Shown here: one piece after another, positions 60,703 to 64,000 of the stretch
Position numbering within the stretch: position 1 is the stretch's first letter
Layout: each line of letters starts with the position of its first letter
DNA from: Mya arenaria
Taxonomy: Eukaryota; Mollusca; Bivalvia; Myida; Myidae
DNA: 64,000 bases
Reading direction: 5' to 3'
Assembly (NCBI RefSeq): GCF_026914265.1
Contig: NC_069134.1
Coordinates: forward strand, 12,629,758-12,693,757
Program-made: the position numbers and the translations under genes
The notes under the pieces: model-generated
What the model saw: only the letters and a program-made list of their open reading frames with translations
Told to the model about the DNA's origin: nothing
Database searches by the model: none

Positions 60703-61812
60703 TCACATAAACTCTGTATTCGTGCTGTCAGGGTCTGGTTCCAAGCCCTTTTCAATTCGCCTCTTTCTTCTTTCTCTTAATCGCTTCTCCCTTTCATACT
60801 CCTTCCATCGGATAACAGTGCTGAAAAAGCACAGAGAAAAATGAAAAGTTGGTTGTATATTACTTTTATTTTAGCTTGATAGCGACTAGCTGTTATTTAA
60901 TAGTACAGCACATGTGCATAAACAATAAAATATATTAAAATATCAATCCCGATGTCGCTTTCTGTGATTGAGAATTGTAAAAGCAACAGCCGTATATTGT
61001 AAGTAAAGAAAACAAACATAAACTTCTACAATGCATTTACCATACATCAATCAGAATTAAGATCAGAATTAAAAGTATTGATTCAACAAAACAAACAGTC
61101 ATAGGTTTGTAAATGATCTAAAGGCAGTTCATTGTCACTCAACGAAACCCAGCCCAAACATTTTTCTTATACGGTATATATGTGCCACACATATACTGAT
61201 TACTTACAAGCTAAATTACATACATGTTATTGTACAAAAGGCTTTAATTGTCATCATCAAGTAAGTCGTCTACAGTGTACTGAGTGTAGCTCATTTACAT
61301 GTAGATAGAAACTTTATATTCAATTAAGATATAAATTTAATAGTAAAAAAAGAAATTTTGAAAAGTTTCATAGAGGTTTAAATTTTCAAAGAGGTATTTT
61401 TTTTAAGATACCTTCGAATCTATATTTCTTTGAAAAAAATGGATTTTAAAAAGTATTTTTCATCACATTTTCTTTGTACATATTAATGATTGAAGTGCAT
61501 TTCATCATAAGAAAGGTGGACCACCATCAACTTTAAAAAAATCAACACATTGTAGGAATCCTGAACTCAATTTCTTACCTCTGAGAGTAAAAAATTCAAT
61601 AAAAAATAATATACAGCAAGCCCAAACTTACTCTTTGTATACACATTCTTCAACTGAATGTTTGGCGGGATGGCAAACACCACCAAATAACTTCCTCCCA
61701 AAACTCTCTTCTCGCATGCACTGGAGCCAGTCCAAGTATTTGTCAGAACAATAGTCCCTGTATTTAAGTGGAATATTGGCATCCACCATCACCTCGTGGG
61801 TCAAAGGTGCCA
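60703..61812 (-). CDS. Complex I subunit NDUFB7, 3' exons (partial)
   Basis: Two coding exons are visible. Exon 61812-61632 (181 bp) follows cttgttttcag and ends AAAGA with donor GTAAGT. Exon 60820-60703 (118 bp) follows tgctttttcag and ends ATG TGA. The phases agree (a split GA/C codon gives Asp), and the intron is 811 bp. The encoded ~98 residues contain YRDYCSDKYLDWLQC and CHPAKHSVEEC, two CX9C motifs of a CHCH fold. A basic, charged tail follows (WKEYEREKRLRERRKRR), as in NDUFB7/B18. That subunit is an accessory part of the membrane arm of NADH:ubiquinone oxidoreductase, on the intermembrane-space side, and its disulfides are normally made by the MIA40 pathway. The first visible exon begins in phase 1, so at least one 5' exon (with the N-terminal region) is missing. 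I did not find it up to 64000. Confidence 0.9.
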
Positions 61813-62471
61813 CTGAAAACAAGAGCAATCCTTAAACATTATCGTGAAATCATATATGCAGTCTTGCACATAACTAGAAATAATTAGTCCTCCTCCCGTT
61901 CGTCCACCCTGACCCTGGAGCAGCTAGATCTTACTCTTTTAAGAACGGTGTCCATACTATATAGTTAAAGATGCACCTGCTTCATCATTTCTGACAGATG
62001 ATAGCCGCTTTTAAATTACCTTATTGTCACATGAAACTATGATTTCTTTATTTGGTCAAGCCCTATAATTATGTCGTGGTATACATCCTGATTATTTGCC
62101 TTTTTATTAATATGCAAAAGTGCAAGTACCGCTTTGTACAAGTATTTTTAAGTATGTAATTAAACTAGGGATGCACACGGATATTCGAATATTCAATCAA
62201 AAGTTTGGTATTTAAATGTCAAAATCGTTATTCGAATATTCAATGCTTTGTTTGTTGAATAAACATAATAATAAATATTTTGCCTACAACTGTTGTGTTG
62301 TGTATAATATTTGTTCGTCTTGTATTTACACGATTGGCCCCTTATGGCAGAGGCGTGGACTTGATGACAATACACTATACAAGCGGCAAATGGGATATAT
62401 CGTCGTGAATCATAAACAGTCCCCATAATTGTACAATAACTGGCTATTAGACAATAGACATCAAACATACT
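61813..62471. other. Upstream NDUFB7 intron, first part
   Basis: This is likely intronic for NDUFB7. The sequence is AT-rich and includes repeated 'attcgaatattcaat' strings at about 62180-62245. No exon was recognised. A short minus-strand ATG frame near 61960 has a donor-like GTAAGA, but its phase and content do not fit NDUFB7. Confidence 0.4.
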
Positions 62472-62705
62472 TCAATATTTTCGATACATTTTTATGACCA
62501 TGCCAGTAGAAGGATCGACCTTCACATCAATGTGTTGTCTTGACTGCCAATTAAGTTGTGCAATATTGCTCAAAACTCCTTCATAAAATGAATGACATGT
62601 GCTATAAACTGTTTTCCATTTTTCAATATAACATTCATGCTTTGAAATGTAACTGTATATTATAGCGTTTAAGGATTTATTTCCTGTATTGTTGTACAAT
62701 ATCAA
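62472..62705 (-). pseudogene. Possible decayed PTPS-like exon
   Basis: A minus-strand frame of 77 codons. Only its end is informative: VKVDPSTGMVI resembles the 'DPxTGMV' segment that follows the zinc-site region in 6-pyruvoyl-tetrahydropterin synthase. The histidine-rich segment expected before it is absent, and the frame stops soon after, where the family continues. If the resemblance is real, this is a broken exon or retro-fragment. If not, it is a chance frame. Confidence 0.22.
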
Positions 62706-62838
62706 TAGGGGTCATCTACTGGTCAGGCTCGACCTTCATGTCAACTTTGATGACCATAGGTCCAGGAATTGTTGAGTTATCACTCAGCCAAGCTTACGAA
62801 CAGACGGACTTACTGACATGTGCAAGGCAACATACCCC
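62700..62838. repeat. Single unit of the 146-bp family, left part
   Basis: One unit with 'atcaataggggtcatctact', 'ccaggaattgttgagttatc' and the array terminus 'gacatgtgcaaggcaacata'. The rest of the terminus ('cccctcttcttcaaag') resumes at about 63105, after the inserted element. Confidence 0.85.
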
Positions 62839-63104
62839 AGGCTGGGCTTTTTCACCAAAAATTGTGAAGAGGCCTAGCCTTTCCATTTTGGGAAATTTAA
62901 ACGCGCGAAATTCTGCAAATTGGGAAATTTAAATGCTTAAAAGTCTCAAAATGGGAAATTTTTGAAGTAAGATCTTCCTTTTAGGGAAAAATATCTGGGA
63001 ATTGTGAAAAAAATATCTGGAAATTGGGAAAATATGCCATTTTTCCCAATTGTGAAGTTGGCTTATTTCGGCCCCTAGCAAAGAAGGTGAAAAAGCCCTG
63101 CCAG
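62839..63104. mobile_element. 266-bp TIR element nested in a satellite
   Basis: The inverted ends are GGGCTTTTTCACC at about 62844 and GGTGAAAAAGCCC at about 63084-63097. The interior is made of 'aattgggaaattt', 'gggaaaaatatctgg' and 'ccatttttcccaatt' motifs and has no coding frame. It sits inside the terminal part of a satellite unit that is uninterrupted at 58217-58250, so it is an insertion into an existing repeat. Confidence 0.8.
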
Positions 63105-63125
63105 GCCCCTCTTCTTCAAAGATTT

Positions 63126-63374
63126 GATAACCCTAAAACGTTCCAGATATTAATTGAATTGAATGTATCTACAATAATGAGCTTTCAGAGATCATTTTTA
63201 CATTTCTTATGAATCCCTGTACTGAGTCTGCCATAGTCATAAAATTATCATAAGACTAATTGACACTCATTTGAAATGAATGGTATGTAAAAGATGTTCA
63301 TCAACCTCACTAAAATTTGGCATAACACACCAAAACGCCTCAAATTTAGGAAGTCTCTTTAAAAAAAAGTTACT
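63126..63374. other. Spacer, nothing recognised
   Basis: About 250 bp of AT-rich sequence between the satellite remnant and the retrotransposon remnant. Confidence 0.45.
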
Positions 63375-63880
63375 CTGTGGAATGTCAAATGCATCCATAC
63401 GAAAATAATCTCTAAACATTAATCATGTCCTTTCCAAAGGGAAAAGAGAACTAGGTTTAATCTGAAGGACTTAAGTGTTGTCAGGACTGTAATAAACTAA
63501 ATTAATATGCAGCCACCATCTGGTTTCCCCATACAAAAGCTGAAACAGATCCAGAGATGCGTTGTTCTCTTAGCCAAAGGGGACTTTATAAACAGAACCC
63601 TAAGGCTGCATAACCATCATGCATGAAAGCCAAGGTAGGGACTCGCTACAGCAACCCTAAAGGAGTTACAGTTCCATATGCTCTTCCACACATACAAACG
63701 TCTGATTGACATAAACAGTAATGATTTCCTCAAGAAAGGTGACAGCAGTTCATTGAGTGGCCACAAGTTCTACTAAGATTGCATTAGATTGCATTGCTTT
63801 AATACGCAGATGAAATTTTACCCCAGAATAATCAGAGATTTGAAACAAGATGATATGTTTCGCCGACTCAGCAGAAACAC
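63375..63880 (+). mobile_element. Decayed non-LTR reverse transcriptase end
   Basis: Plus-strand translation in shifting frames gives pieces typical of the C-terminal part of LINE (Jockey-like) reverse transcriptases. These are a 'GLI-RR'-like thumb segment near 63450-63470, YAATIWFPHTKAET at about 63508-63549, QRCVVLLAKGDF near 63564-63599, LATATLKELQF and YKRLIDINSNDFL at about 63640-63735, GHKFY near 63760, and FYPRIIRDLKQDD at about 63817-63855. At least one frameshift (near 63550) and several stop codons break the frame. It cannot encode an active enzyme. It probably lies in the NDUFB7 upstream intron. Confidence 0.75.
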
Positions 63881-64000
63881 CAGATGAACTCGGAGTCGGA
63901 ATCAGATCCTTTCTCTAACATTACATCTTGAAATGAACAGGACTTGTATATGGTTTTACCCTTAAAAATTGGACCAACAGTGTTCTATTTCACTATGCGT
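63881..64000. other. Right edge, possible retrotransposon tail
   Basis: The plus frames continue with fragments that may be the last part of the reverse transcriptase remnant. No NDUFB7 5' exon was seen here. Confidence 0.35.

Noticed and set aside
61567..61828. The 71-codon and 66-codon minus-strand frames taken as whole small genes
   Set aside because: The first is out of frame with the CX9C peptide. The second starts inside the intron (MLLFS is the translated acceptor region) and is just one NDUFB7 exon plus flanks.

Overview
The window looks like nuclear DNA of a bivalve mollusc. The evidence is a eukaryotic tRNA-Pro, intron-containing genes with GT/AG borders, a low-GC background with few genes, and abundant tandem families built on 'gaccttgacctttgacc'- and 'tttgacctagtgacctag'-type units, which I associate from general knowledge with bivalve genomes. 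I cannot name the species from sequence alone.

Three protein genes are well supported, all on the minus strand. (1) At 2491-4252 there is a two-exon ankyrin-repeat gene of about 414 aa. (2) At 26177-27790 there is a single-exon FoxD forkhead transcription factor of 537 aa, with a complete forkhead domain and an eh1-type Groucho-binding motif. (3) At 60703-61812 are the last two coding exons of the mitochondrial complex I subunit NDUFB7, with a twin CX9C motif; its 5' exon was not found and probably lies past the right edge. A tRNA-Pro(AGG) gene sits at 14016-14086 on the minus strand.

The rest is mostly non-coding. Three large satellites dominate: a 30-bp unit at about 5465-7512, a 38-bp unit with many CACGTG sites at about 11205-12765, and a 53-bp unit at about 38436-42071. 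The 38-bp family also has worn copies at 10310-10475, beside a 300-bp GAA/GAG tract. The right third (33.2-34.2 kb and 51.2-63.1 kb) is filled with related tandem families of about 145 bp and 302 bp. Several short inverted-repeat elements are visible: two copies of a 365-bp foldback element, a 509-bp TTAAAGGG-ended element containing a tRNA-like segment, a 470-bp element ending in a CACGTGATAAAT motif, and a 266-bp element that split a satellite. tRNA-derived SINE pieces and a decayed non-LTR reverse transcriptase end (about 63375-63880) complete the mobile content.

The genes do not form a pathway or operon. The long empty flanks of FoxD (about 12 kb upstream to the tRNA side and over 30 kb on the other side without a supported gene) are typical of a developmental regulator, so some unannotated stretches may be enhancers. 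I found no convincing new biological system. The most notable items are repeat structures that carry regular transcription-factor-like sites, the nested and composite mobile elements, and the two gene models built from splice signals.
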